Source: Ningiella ruwaisensis (lineage in GTDB: Bacteria; Pseudomonadota; Gammaproteobacteria; Enterobacterales; Alteromonadaceae). From it: a stretch of DNA of 64,000 nucleotides. The DNA lies in the NCBI RefSeq assembly GCF_004798935.1, contig NZ_RAHT01000002.1, forward strand, positions 434,001 through 498,000. The letters run 5' to 3'. The notes beneath the pieces are model-generated. The model made no database searches. It worked only from the letters and a program-made list of their open reading frames with translations, and was not told the origin of the DNA. The position numbers and the translations under genes are program-made. Below, piece by piece: positions 9,433-17,981 of the stretch; the first letter of the stretch is position 1, and each line of letters begins with the position of its first letter.

Positions 9433-9972
9433 TTGAAACTGCGTGTTCTTTTACTACTTTTGTTTAATTTATTCTTTGTAATAGCTTGTCAAAAACAACA
9501 GTATGCCGCACCTGCATGCAGGGCAGCGGTCTCAAGTCTGACTTATCAACAGGAGGCAGCTTGTATTACACGAATAGGCAAACAGTTACTCGTCATAAAG
9601 CGTCCTTCCGGTTTATACGACCTGCCCTATTCCGAAAAAATTTCAATGTCGGCTGAAAAACCTGATTTAAATATTTCTAGTCAGTGCAAAGCACATCAAG
9701 CGATGTGGGAACAAACAGGCTTGAACGTTGAAGTGGGTAAAAAACTCAGTACGCAAAAAAACGGAACGATTTTATTTGCATGTTCTTTACCCAATGACGC
9801 TGCTGGCTTTGATGGCAGTGAGACAGATATTCCTGCACCGCCCTGGCAACCCAAAGAAGTGGAGAGCCTTGAATTTATTTACCCCTTCGACATTGAACTT
9901 AATCAATGGCAAAAGCCGGATCATTTTACTTCGATGCGAGATGCATACGTGGCAAGTGGCAGACAAAATTAA
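9433..9972 (+). CDS. Lipoprotein with a degenerate NUDIX-like domain
   Basis: 179 residues from a TTG start at 9433, with AGGATAAG upstream. A hydrophobic signal ends in VIAC, so lipidation at Cys19 is likely. After it, ITRIGKQLLVIKRPSGLYDLP resembles the first strands of a NUDIX fold, and MWEQTGLNVEV resembles the end of a NUDIX box. The REXXEE pattern of the box is not kept (QAMWEQ), so metal-dependent hydrolysis is doubtful. A periplasmic-facing NUDIX-like lipoprotein is unusual. It may instead be a structural relic or a new role. Divergent from the RND operon. Confidence 0.6.
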   Translation: MKLRVLLLLLFNLFFVIACQKQQYAAPACRAAVSSLTYQQEAACITRIGKQLLVIKRPSGLYDLPYSEKISMSAEKPDLNISSQCKAHQAMWEQTGLNVEVGKKLSTQKNGTILFACSLPNDAAGFDGSETDIPAPPWQPKEVESLEFIYPFDIELNQWQKPDHFTSMRDAYVASGRQN

Positions 9973-10113
9973 GCATCAAGTGCAGTAGTTGTGCCTAATT
10001 TTCACTGAACGAGTATCCGCAAGATCTCTTGAATAGATCCAATAAATACTAATGATTGAGCGATTTCAGCGCTTTCGCGTAAAATACAAGCATAAATGAT
10101 GAGGAGAATTATT

Positions 10114-11874
10114 ATGCCGCAATATAAAGCCCCAATTGCTGACTTTCAGTTTTTGCTTGAGGAATGGCTGCACATTAACGAGCACTATGCATCTATTGGC
10201 GCTGAAGGCATGGATAGCGACTTGGTGCTTGAAATACTGAATCAAGGCGCAAAGTTTGCCGAGGAAGTTGTCGCTCCGCTCAATCGGGAAGGTGATGAAC
10301 AAGGCTGTAAACTGATTGACGGACAGGTAAAAACGCCTGATGGCTTCGCGCAAGCTTATCAGGAGTATATCGCCAATGGCTGGAATGCGATGCTGGGCAA
10401 TCCAGAATATGAGGGGCAGGATTTGCCTTATTCAGCTGCCGTGCCAGTTCACGAAATGCTTAACTCCGCGAACTTGAGCTGGCGTCTTACCACCATGCTG
10501 ACTGAAAGTGCTGTTTTAGCTGTTAACAAACACGCTACACAGGAATTAAAAGATAAGTATCTGGCAAAGCTGATAAGTGGCGAATGGACCGGTACGATGA
10601 ACCTTACCGAGCCTCACGCGGGAACGGACTTAGCTTTATTGAACACAAAAGCTGAACCCAATGCGGATGGTTCATACTCGATTACTGGCAATAAAATTTT
10701 TATCACCGGAGGCGACCAGGACTGGACCAGCAACATTATTCACCTTGTTCTTGCCCGTTTGCCCGATGCTCCGGCAGGTGTAAAAGGTATTAGTCTGTTT
10801 TTAGTGCCCAAGTTCCTATTAAATGAATCCGGTGAACCCGGCGAAGCGAATAAGCTTAGCGTGGGCAGCATTGAAAAGAAAATGGGGATAAAAGCAAGTC
10901 CGACTTGCGTAATGAATTATGATGGTGCTCAAGGCTGGTTAGTAGGAGAAGCGAATAAAGGCTTGGCATGCATGTTTACAATGATGAATGACGCGCGCTT
11001 TCAGGTTGGATTGCAGGGCTTGGGAAGTTGCGAAGCGTCATTCCAAGGCGCCTTAAGTTACGCACGAGAGCGATTGCAATCTCGGTCTCCGAGTGGTCCT
11101 AAACAGCCAGATGCAAAGGCCGATTCGCTTATGCATCAACCTGATGTTCGAAAGATGTTGCTCACCCAAAAAGCATTTACCGAAGGTTTGCGTGCGCTAA
11201 GCCTGCTTTATGCTCAGCAAATGGATGTCGAGAAGTATACGCAAGGAGATACGCACAACAAAGCACAGCAAGTCATTGCCTTTTTAACCCCAATTTGCAA
11301 AGGCTTTATGACCGATATTGCAACAGAAGTGACCAATCTGGGGATTCAGGTTTACGGCGGACATGGATACGTGCGTGAGTGGGGCATGGAGCAGTTAGTC
11401 AGAGATACCAGAATTGCCCAACTTTATGAGGGTACAAATGGGATTCAAGCGGCAGATCTTATTGGGCGCAAGCTCACCCGCGATGGCGGTCAAATGCTTG
11501 AGGCCACCTGTGAATTACTGGGGTCGCGAATTGCAGACATAAAAGATGGTGACAAACAATCGCAAGCCCGTGAACTCCTCAATGAGTTTGAAGAAGTATC
11601 AAAAGGCTTACTAGGGAAAGCACCTGAAGATATAGCGGGCGCCGCAACTGACTATTTACACTATGCCTCTTACGTGATTTTGGGGATTTTATGGTTAGAC
11701 ATGGCAAGCGCAGCTAAAGGCTCAAGCAATGATTTTATTTCACAGGGCAAGCAAAAAACCTGTGCGTTTTATATAAAACGATTACTGCCACGAAAAGACG
11801 TGCATAAAGCCGTAGTGCATCAAAGTGCAGATGATTTGCTAGCGCCTAGCGATAATGAATTTGATTATGCTTGA
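10114..11874 (+). CDS. Acyl-CoA dehydrogenase, DmdC/FadE5-like with C-terminal extension
   Basis: FAD enzyme oxidising an acyl-CoA to the 2-enoyl-CoA. 586 residues from ATG 10114, which follows GAGGAG by 7 bp; two earlier in-frame ATGs overlap that ribosome site. The family is the long (about 590 residue) type with an extra C-terminal domain. It includes the 3-methylmercaptopropionyl-CoA dehydrogenase DmdC of the DMSP demethylation pathway, whose N-terminus looks like the MPQYKAPIADFQFLL seen here. The FAD/substrate segments GTMNLTEPHAGTDL, GNKIFITGGDQD and QVYGGHGYVREW, and the LYEGTNGIQ motif carrying the usual catalytic glutamate, are present. Substrate specificity cannot be read from sequence; a general fatty-acid role is equally possible. 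Confidence 0.85.
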   Translation: MPQYKAPIADFQFLLEEWLHINEHYASIGAEGMDSDLVLEILNQGAKFAEEVVAPLNREGDEQGCKLIDGQVKTPDGFAQAYQEYIANGWNAMLGNPEYEGQDLPYSAAVPVHEMLNSANLSWRLTTMLTESAVLAVNKHATQELKDKYLAKLISGEWTGTMNLTEPHAGTDLALLNTKAEPNADGSYSITGNKIFITGGDQDWTSNIIHLVLARLPDAPAGVKGISLFLVPKFLLNESGEPGEANKLSVGSIEKKMGIKASPTCVMNYDGAQGWLVGEANKGLACMFTMMNDARFQVGLQGLGSCEASFQGALSYARERLQSRSPSGPKQPDAKADSLMHQPDVRKMLLTQKAFTEGLRALSLLYAQQMDVEKYTQGDTHNKAQQVIAFLTPICKGFMTDIATEVTNLGIQVYGGHGYVREWGMEQLVRDTRIAQLYEGTNGIQAADLIGRKLTRDGGQMLEATCELLGSRIADIKDGDKQSQARELLNEFEEVSKGLLGKAPEDIAGAATDYLHYASYVILGILWLDMASAAKGSSNDFISQGKQKTCAFYIKRLLPRKDVHKAVVHQSADDLLAPSDNEFDYA

Positions 11875-11943
11875 AGGTATTTAAGATATGCCTGTTAATA
11901 CTTCTGAGCAGATGTAAAAGCGCAATACATAAATAGTGGTTTC

Positions 11944-11969
11944 AACAGGTGGCCTATGCCACCTGTTTT
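11944..11969 (+). terminator. Terminator after the acyl-CoA dehydrogenase
   Basis: A 10-bp perfect stem (AACAGGTGGC / GCCACCTGTT) with a 4-nt loop is followed by TTTT. The stop codon of the convergent lyase gene (11954-11956) lies in this hairpin, so the last lyase codons and the terminator share DNA. Confidence 0.7.
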
Positions 11970-13246
11970 CTATTCGTCGCTGAATTTGCCTTGTTGGCAC
12001 GGGCCTTGGCATTCAGGCGTGAGACAAAGTCCAGAGCTTGACTCAAGTCACTCCAGATATCCTCAACGTTCTCAAGACCCACCGACAATCGAATCAAACC
12101 GTCTGATATGCCGTGAGAAACTCGCTCCTCTGGCGTATAGGCAGAATGCGTCATGCTCGCTGGATGCTGAATTAAACTTTCCGCATCTCCTAACGAAACC
12201 GCCCGTTGAACAAGATTTAATGCATCCATCATTTGCTTACCTGCCTCCACGCCGCCATGAATTTCAAATGCGATCATCCCGCCAAAGTGTTTCATTTGCT
12301 TTGCTGCAAGCGCATGCTGAGCGTGTCTGGGCAAGCCTGGATAGTAAACATCGACAACTTGAGGATGTTCTTGTAAATGTTGAGCGATAATTTGAGCCGA
12401 TTGACAGTGTCGGTCCATTCTTAGCTCAAGTGTTTTAAGTCCGCGCATAATCAACATAGCTGTAAACGCCGACATGCTGGCTCCAGTCATGTCTTTTAAA
12501 CCTTCCATGCGAATTTGCTGCATCAAGTTGTTTGAGCCAACAACGATGCCGGCAATCAGGTCGCCATGACCACCAAGGTATTTAGTAGCAGAATGAATAA
12601 CAATATCCGCACCTAGCGCGATTGGCTGCGTGAGGTAAGGCGTCGCGTAAGTATTATCTACTACAGTAATCGCTTGATGAGCTTTTGCAAGCTTACAAAC
12701 AGCCTTTATATCGACTAAACGCATGTTTGGATTTGCGGGAGTTTCAAAATACACAACTGAGGGCCTGCACTGCATTGCCTGTTCCAGAGCAGATTTGTCG
12801 CTCATATCAACATACTTTATCTTCACACCAAATTTACTTAGACCATGCTGCATAAATGCATAGGTGCAACCATACAAGGTTTTATCTGCCAAAAGCGTAT
12901 CGCCTGCTTTTAAAAGGGTCCATAAGGTTGAGGTAATCGCGCCCATACCTGAGGCGGTTGCTAGTGCTGCTTGTGCTCCTTCCAGTTGAGCAATACGTTT
13001 TTCCAATATTTCGAGCGTGGGATTGGATATGCGTGAATAAAAATGGCCCGCTTTATCGCCCGAGAAAAGCTCGGCGCCGCTTTCTGCCGAATCAAAAGTA
13101 AATGTAGAGCTTAAATGCAAAGGGGGATTAAGGGCTCCATTCTCATCTTGTGCGTTATAGCCAAAATGAATGGCCTGAGTAGCAAAACCGTAAGATGTTG
13201 GCGCATTGGTTGAGTTAGATGCAACCTTTGAACGATTTGATGACAT
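11954..13246 (-). CDS. mdeA: Methionine gamma-lyase (PLP, Cys/Met metabolism family)
   Basis: Cleaves L-methionine to methanethiol, 2-oxobutyrate and ammonia. The match to Pseudomonas putida MdeA is close along the whole length: YSRISNPT, the LYGCT motif that carries the MGL-specific active-site cysteine (Cys116 in P. putida), ETPANPNM, VVDNTYATPY, the PLP lysine in HSATKYLGGHGD, and the C-terminal AVSLGDAESLIQHPASMTHS. The length of 430 includes about 15 extra Ser/Asn-rich N-terminal residues and an Ala/Asn/Lys tail. A Lrp-type gene is divergent 108 bp away, as mdeR is to mdeA in P. putida, so it is the probable regulator. Cystathionine gamma-synthase/lyase activity is the alternative. Confidence 0.82.
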   Translation of the reverse strand: MSSNRSKVASNSTNAPTSYGFATQAIHFGYNAQDENGALNPPLHLSSTFTFDSAESGAELFSGDKAGHFYSRISNPTLEILEKRIAQLEGAQAALATASGMGAITSTLWTLLKAGDTLLADKTLYGCTYAFMQHGLSKFGVKIKYVDMSDKSALEQAMQCRPSVVYFETPANPNMRLVDIKAVCKLAKAHQAITVVDNTYATPYLTQPIALGADIVIHSATKYLGGHGDLIAGIVVGSNNLMQQIRMEGLKDMTGASMSAFTAMLIMRGLKTLELRMDRHCQSAQIIAQHLQEHPQVVDVYYPGLPRHAQHALAAKQMKHFGGMIAFEIHGGVEAGKQMMDALNLVQRAVSLGDAESLIQHPASMTHSAYTPEERVSHGISDGLIRLSVGLENVEDIWSDLSQALDFVSRLNAKARANKANSATNRKQVA

Positions 13247-13354
13247 AGCTTACTTCCCATACTTTGATACATCTGTAGATTGTGTTACTTTACGCCTCAA
13301 TTTATAAAATGTGCTTGCTAAATATACCAACATATACAAAGATATTGGCAGATT

Positions 13355-13822
13355 ATGCTAAACATTCCGAAAATGGATAATATTGATAGAAAAATCATTC
13401 GTGAGCTGCAGCGAAACGGCAGGATCACCAATCAAGAGCTGGCAGAAAGAGTCAATTTGTCACCAAGCCCCTGTTTACGCCGGGTAAAACAGCTGGAAGC
13501 ATCTGGCATCATTAAGGGATACACCGCCGAAGTTGACACTGAAGCTTACGGCCTGCCCATCACAGTATTTGTTCGCGTTCAATTGGAAAGACACAGTACA
13601 GAGGTCGTAAATAAGTTCGAAGAAGCCATAAAGAACGCGCCAAATGTCCTGGAATGCTTTGTGATGACCGGGCCTTCTGACTATTTGTTAAAGGTAGTTG
13701 TGCGCGATTTGCATCATTACGAAGAATTTGTCCGCAAGCATCTGCATCCTATAGGTTATATTTCACATATTGATACCAGTTTTGCATATGGTACGGTAAA
13801 GCATGAAACCAGCTTGCCGTAA
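13355..13822 (+). CDS. Lrp/AsnC-family transcriptional regulator
   Basis: 155 residues. N-terminal winged helix-turn-helix (DRKIIRELQRNGRITNQEL, then SPSPCLRRVKQLEASGIIKGY), then an RAM/effector domain with the glycine/aspartate turn in MTGPSDYLLKVVV. It probably senses an amino acid and forms octamers. It is divergent from the methionine gamma-lyase gene. The AT-rich 108-bp gap is of a kind favoured by Lrp proteins, and P. putida MdeR is a precedent. The start could be 13355 or the ATG at 13373, which begins MDNIDRK like most family members; neither has a strong ribosome site. Confidence 0.88.
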   Translation: MLNIPKMDNIDRKIIRELQRNGRITNQELAERVNLSPSPCLRRVKQLEASGIIKGYTAEVDTEAYGLPITVFVRVQLERHSTEVVNKFEEAIKNAPNVLECFVMTGPSDYLLKVVVRDLHHYEEFVRKHLHPIGYISHIDTSFAYGTVKHETSLP

Positions 13823-13870
13823 AACAAATAAAGAACAAGAATAAATACGCTTTAAAAAATGAGGTTAAAT

Positions 13871-14794
13871 ATGACGTATCAACCCTACCCCGTAGGCACG
13901 CCAGGCAAGGCCTGGAAAGAGTCTGAAATACAGCAATGGCGAAGGCAGCAAGGCATTAAGCGAAGCTATCGAGATGAAGTCATCTCAAAAGTGCTATCGC
14001 TAGAAGACAGATTTGATCTCATTCATTATGGCGCACTGCCCCAAAATACCGCGCGCTATCCTTTGTATGCACTAAAATCGAAGAATTGGCGAAATGATAA
14101 GCCAAGCGTGCTCATTACTGGCGGTGTGCACGGATATGAAACGAGCGGAGTGCAAGGTGCTTTGTTGTTCGCTCAAACCCAGGCAAGTAATTATTCAGAT
14201 GCTTTCAACTTCATCGTTGCTCCCTGCATTAACCCATGGGCTTATGAAACAATAAACCGATGGAATCCACAGGCAGTTGATCCGAACCGTTCTTTTAAAT
14301 CGGATGGCCCATCACCAGAAGCCAATGCAATCATGAATTTCATGGCTAAGTATCAGTCTACTCTTGTTGCACATTTTGATTTGCATGAGACTACCGATAC
14401 CGACAATAGCGAGTTTAGACCAGCACTTGCCGCACGAGATGGTATAGAGCAAGACAAATGGGACATTCCTGATGGCTTTTACACCGTTGCCGATTCAAGG
14501 CGTCTTGAGCTTGATTTTCAAGGTGCGGTTATTGAAAGTGTTGAGCAAGTTACACACATAGCCGAGCCAGACGCAAATGGAAAGCTTATTGGCAGTAAAA
14601 TGCTTCAGCCTGGTGTCATTGAATATGATAAAGCTAGCTTGTATTTATGTGGTGGTTTTACTCAGGCAAGGTTTGTCACCACAACCGAGGTCTATCCTGA
14701 CAGCCCGCGAGCCACGCCAGAGCAATGTAATCGGGCGCAAGTCGCGGCGATTACGGGCGGCCTGAAGTTTATTCGCGCGATGCAATCACGTTAA
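13871..14794 (+). CDS. M14-family zinc carboxypeptidase-like protein
   Basis: Probable zinc hydrolase of the M14/succinylglutamate desuccinylase-like group. The zinc ligands are visible: GGVHGYE (HxxE) near residue 85 and HFDLHETTDTD around residue 170; TTEVYPD near residue 270 would supply the general-base glutamate. Arg in DPNRSF may bind substrate carboxylate. There is no signal peptide, so cytoplasmic. GAGG lies 6 bp before ATG 13871; the earlier ATG at 13859 would overlap it. It lies 48 bp after the Lrp-type gene and could be cotranscribed. Its substrate (peptide, acylated amino acid) is unknown. Confidence 0.75.
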   Translation: MTYQPYPVGTPGKAWKESEIQQWRRQQGIKRSYRDEVISKVLSLEDRFDLIHYGALPQNTARYPLYALKSKNWRNDKPSVLITGGVHGYETSGVQGALLFAQTQASNYSDAFNFIVAPCINPWAYETINRWNPQAVDPNRSFKSDGPSPEANAIMNFMAKYQSTLVAHFDLHETTDTDNSEFRPALAARDGIEQDKWDIPDGFYTVADSRRLELDFQGAVIESVEQVTHIAEPDANGKLIGSKMLQPGVIEYDKASLYLCGGFTQARFVTTTEVYPDSPRATPEQCNRAQVAAITGGLKFIRAMQSR

Positions 14795-14814
14795 GTAAAA
14801 TGCGTACGAGCAAA

Positions 14815-15387
14815 TTAAAGCGGCTTTTCCCAGAAAAGCGCCTGACCTGAAGCGGGATCCAGTTCGTAAGCTTCGAACCCAGCTTTTTTATAGGCGTTTT
14901 TCGCACTGTCATTTTTGCTTAATACTTCCAAAGTAAGTTTGCAGGCGTTGCGTTGCCTTGCTTCTTCTTCAATCGCGCGAATTAATGCTTTACTAACGCC
15001 TTTGCCTCTGTAAGCCTCTAAAACAGCAAAATCATGAATGTTAATCACCGCTTTTGCTTTAAACGTAGAAAAGCTCTCAATACAATTTGCAAAAGCAATA
15101 GGTATCAGGTTTTGCTTAGCTTCTGTTCTAACGGTATTAGCGTCATCCGAAGTCAAATAAACAATAATGGAGAACATAAAAGAGCGCTTTTGAAGCGCAC
15201 TTGGCAAAGACTGCAGGACATCATCGGGGATCGCCTTGGCGCCTCCCATTGGGTCAAGTGCATAAGCCTGAAGTAAATCGAGAAGCTCTGCCGTTTGCTG
15301 CGAATGAGTATAGTCAACTTTTTTACAAATCAACGAAAGTGGATGTTGTGACATATTTACATTTTTTCCTGAGATAAAGTCATTCAC
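14815..15387 (-). CDS. GNAT-family N-acetyltransferase
   Basis: 190 residues. Motif A is clear in VLEAYRGKGVSKALIRAIEEEA (the middle RGKGVSKAL segment binds acetyl-CoA), followed by CKLTLEVLSKNDSAKNAYKKAGF, the typical C-terminal half. FSIIVYLTSDD upstream forms the central strands. Substrate unknown. The start is uncertain: ATG at 15387 or at 15354 (MSQHPLSL); neither has an ideal ribosome site. Convergent with the M14 gene, separated by only 20 bp. Confidence 0.82.
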   Translation of the reverse strand: MNDFISGKNVNMSQHPLSLICKKVDYTHSQQTAELLDLLQAYALDPMGGAKAIPDDVLQSLPSALQKRSFMFSIIVYLTSDDANTVRTEAKQNLIPIAFANCIESFSTFKAKAVINIHDFAVLEAYRGKGVSKALIRAIEEEARQRNACKLTLEVLSKNDSAKNAYKKAGFEAYELDPASGQALFWEKPL

Positions 15388-15572
15388 TTTAAATTTTTAC
15401 TATGTGTGGGTACTTATTAACTTGCCAGAGCACATAAAATAAACGCTTTACTTTTTGTGCTTATTTTTTGTACTATAATCTTGTTATTAAAAATAACGTA
15501 TAACATAACAGCAAATAATAATAACATAAGGTCGACGGAACGGCGTGTTCAACGACAAATAAGAGCGACGTT

Positions 15573-16502
15573 ATGAAAATCTTCTTGATTAACGAAAGCG
15601 CTAAAGAGCGCGATTGGTTAACCGCCGCGCTAAGGTTGACCAGTCAAATCGATAACATTATCTGCCTTGAGAGAGGATACGAACTCGAGGTTGAGGAATC
15701 CAGTTTTACATCGGCGTTTATTATCGTCACACAAGAGCAGTTTCCCGCGCTGCGCCGCCAGTTATCAAAGTTTTACTCAGCTAAGGAGCTCCCTTGCCCT
15801 ATTCTAATACTGTCTGATTCATTCGATAGCTTTGACGTTAGTGGCTACCGCCATTTTACGCTTGATGCGTTTCCCACGCATGCGCTAACGCCACAAATAC
15901 TGAAATATCTGCTCAGTACCCTTAAGCGTGACTTTAAAAAAGACATTCGCTTGAAGCGGCTTGCACACTACGACACGCTCACTGGTGCAACAAATCGCTA
16001 TTTATTCAGTGACAGGGCAAAGCAAGCGTTAGCGGCTGCTCGTCGACAAAATGAAGCACTTGCCTTTATGTACTTTGATTTAGATAAATTTAAAGAGATC
16101 AATGATAAATATGGGCACAACACCGGGGATGAGTATCTTAAGACCTTTGTTCGCACGGTGGAGGAAAACATACGGGATACGGACACCTTTGGTCGACTGG
16201 GCGGCGATGAATTTGGTTTACTTTTACCTAAATCCTACGAATTAGACGCAGTTAAAAAAGCGAAAAAAATACTTGATGCTTTAAATATTCAGCATGCCAT
16301 CAATGGCCATAAACTCAATATTGCTACTGCTATCGGTATAGTGGCAATAGAAGGAAGCACAGTGAGCCCTGAACTGAATTACAAAGCGCTAGTTGGCTTT
16401 GCTGACAAAGCAGCCTTTGCGTCTAAGAAAAAAGGCAAGCATCAATATTCGGTGTACAAGCCGACTGTGAGAGCAAAACGAAAAGCACTGGCTTCCGTGT
16501 GA
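15573..16502 (+). CDS. Diguanylate cyclase with receiver-like N-terminal domain
   Basis: Makes cyclic di-GMP from two GTP. The GGDEF domain fills about residues 130-300: DTLTGATNRYLF, YFDLDKFKEINDKYGH and the intact signature GRLGGDEFGLLL. An RxxD inhibitory site (RDTD) sits exactly five residues before GGDEF, so product inhibition is expected. Residues 1-125 have the size and strand pattern of a receiver (MKIFLINES start, PCPILILSDSFD) but lack the acidic pocket and a phosphorylatable aspartate at the usual place, so it is probably a phosphorylation-independent pseudo-receiver. Cytoplasmic. The EAL protein at 61027 could be the opposing activity. Confidence 0.9.
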   Translation: MKIFLINESAKERDWLTAALRLTSQIDNIICLERGYELEVEESSFTSAFIIVTQEQFPALRRQLSKFYSAKELPCPILILSDSFDSFDVSGYRHFTLDAFPTHALTPQILKYLLSTLKRDFKKDIRLKRLAHYDTLTGATNRYLFSDRAKQALAAARRQNEALAFMYFDLDKFKEINDKYGHNTGDEYLKTFVRTVEENIRDTDTFGRLGGDEFGLLLPKSYELDAVKKAKKILDALNIQHAINGHKLNIATAIGIVAIEGSTVSPELNYKALVGFADKAAFASKKKGKHQYSVYKPTVRAKRKALASV

Positions 16503-16559
16503 TAGAGTAAGTTGCGCAATTAAGCGTCTAACTTACCTCTTTTCGCTTCGCTCACATAA

Positions 16560-16590
16560 AAGCCCCCAGGAATTGAATTCCTGGGGGCTT
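16560..16590. terminator. Bidirectional terminator between convergent genes
   Basis: A 15-bp perfect inverted repeat (AAGCCCCCAGGAATT with its complement, 1-nt centre) between the cyclase and the convergent DUF3016 gene. The minus-strand side runs into TTTTAT, the plus-strand side into ATCTTAT. The GC-rich stem is strong. Confidence 0.8.
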
Positions 16591-16613
16591 ATCTTATATA
16601 AAACGAGCTTTTA

Positions 16614-17177
16614 CTAGCTTTGAGATTGTTGCGTAAACGTTTTGTCAAACCACTCTTCAATCATTTGATGCTCATAAGGGAACGCATATCGGTGTCGAAC
16701 AAAACCTGCCCGGTCTAAATAATTCATATCTTTAAGCTCAACGTCGTCCGACATAAGAACCGCGCCTGAAGCGTCTTTTAATTGATAACTAAACTTAACA
16801 CGCGGAAAATAAATATCTTCCAACACGCGAATATCGTTATGTAACATATTGATCGGAATTCTGGGACTGCGGGTGTCTCCAGCCAAATCAATATCAGTCA
16901 CGGTAACATCAAGAGTTTGTCCATCAGGGAGCGTTTGCGCCAAATCATCGAACATTTCATAAAAGCTATCTGTCACATGCTCTCTAAATTTTGAGCGTGT
17001 CTGATTACTTGGCCTGATATCCGTATATTTTTTTGGTGCAACAAAAGCAATATTTAACTTTTCACTACTTTGTTCAATCGTCTGTATGTCGCTTTTATCG
17101 TCTTCACCCGCCAAGGCCGAAAACGCTACGTTTGACAAAGCAACAATACCAATTAAAGGGATCAGCTTGGATTTCAT
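16614..17177 (-). CDS. DUF3016 periplasmic protein
   Basis: 187 residues starting at ATG 17177, which follows GGAGG by 5 bp (a longer frame from 17189 would include the ribosome site). A signal peptide is visible, ending ALA before GEDDKSD, so the protein is exported. The body shows the DUF3016 features VAPKKYTDIRPSNQTRSKF, LTVTVTDIDLAGD-like strands (here LDVTVTDIDLAGDTR) and DRAGFVRHRYAF near the C-terminus. Function of the family is unknown; members are common in marine gammaproteobacteria. Confidence 0.75.
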   Translation of the reverse strand: MKSKLIPLIGIVALSNVAFSALAGEDDKSDIQTIEQSSEKLNIAFVAPKKYTDIRPSNQTRSKFREHVTDSFYEMFDDLAQTLPDGQTLDVTVTDIDLAGDTRSPRIPINMLHNDIRVLEDIYFPRVKFSYQLKDASGAVLMSDDVELKDMNYLDRAGFVRHRYAFPYEHQMIEEWFDKTFTQQSQS

Positions 17178-17340
17178 ATCATCCTCCACAGTGAAATAAG
17201 CTTTGCTAAATTACCCGGACAAACAAACCCGAGTAGCCAGCATTGCTTTAATAATTGTAGATTAGACGTGAGGGAGCTGCAAAAGTTCATGTGGTATTAA
17301 AATAGGCGCATGCATGAAAGCAATTGAAAAACAGATGAAT

Positions 17341-17718
17341 TTATTTATTGGCAGAAATGATTTGTTCTTGCGCGATGTCTGAGCAGAACTTCATGAGATT
17401 GTTACCAAACAAATACGGGTTTTTATCGCCTTTTACACAGTATAAGTCGTAAAAGGTTCTAACGCTTTGAAGCGAGCTTGTCACCTCGTAAACATAGTCT
17501 GTTTGATGAGGCTTTAGCGACATATTGTTATGTAAAAATCGAGTTTGTAGTCGTGTGAGTTGTCTTCGCTCTGGCACATTCGCTAAGGAATCATACCAAC
17601 CGTTAATAGTTCCACCCACTCCTGCAAAAAAAGTTTTTGATGTGTCTGTTGTGAGTAATAGAGCTAAACAAATAACACTTACAATCGCAACGATCCAACG
17701 CCACATATGTTTATACAT
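17341..17718 (-). CDS. Small membrane-anchored protein, unknown function
   Basis: 125 residues. One N-terminal hydrophobic helix (WIVAIVSVICLALLLTT, residues 8-24) with the remainder likely periplasmic. Two cysteines in the C-terminal part (YDLYCVKGDK and LMKFCSD) could form a disulfide. I do not recognise a family. It stands alone between DUF3016 and ccoG. Confidence 0.6.
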   Translation of the reverse strand: MYKHMWRWIVAIVSVICLALLLTTDTSKTFFAGVGGTINGWYDSLANVPERRQLTRLQTRFLHNNMSLKPHQTDYVYEVTSSLQSVRTFYDLYCVKGDKNPYLFGNNLMKFCSDIAQEQIISANK

Positions 17719-17843
17719 ACCTTAAAAATTTATCTGATTTTAGTATAACGCTATAAACTGAAGAAGAAATGCTTATTTGGGTATAAACAACCATACCTCT
17801 GAATTGAATTTTTCAGCAAAAATAGACACTGTTGAATACTTTA

Positions 17844-17884
17844 TTGATCTCTATTAAGAAATGCGTGACTGATCTTGGTATACT
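17844..17884 (+). promoter_or_regulatory. FNR-type box plus extended -10 upstream of ccoG
   Basis: TTGAT-CTCT-ATTAA (17844-17857) matches the FNR consensus TTGAT-N4-ATCAA at 9 of 10 positions. TGGTATACT (17876-17884) is an extended -10. With the start of transcription near 17891, the box is centred at about -40.5, the position of a class II FNR-activated promoter. This fits ccoG, whose product matures the microaerobic cbb3 oxidase. Binding is inferred, not shown. Confidence 0.5.
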
Positions 17885-17981
17885 GTAATTCTCAAGCGTG
17901 TTTGTTTCTTAGGGTCTGATGATCTTAATAACCCGCAAATTTCAGGTGACAATGTGTATGTCTAGTTTGGAGCCAAAGGGC

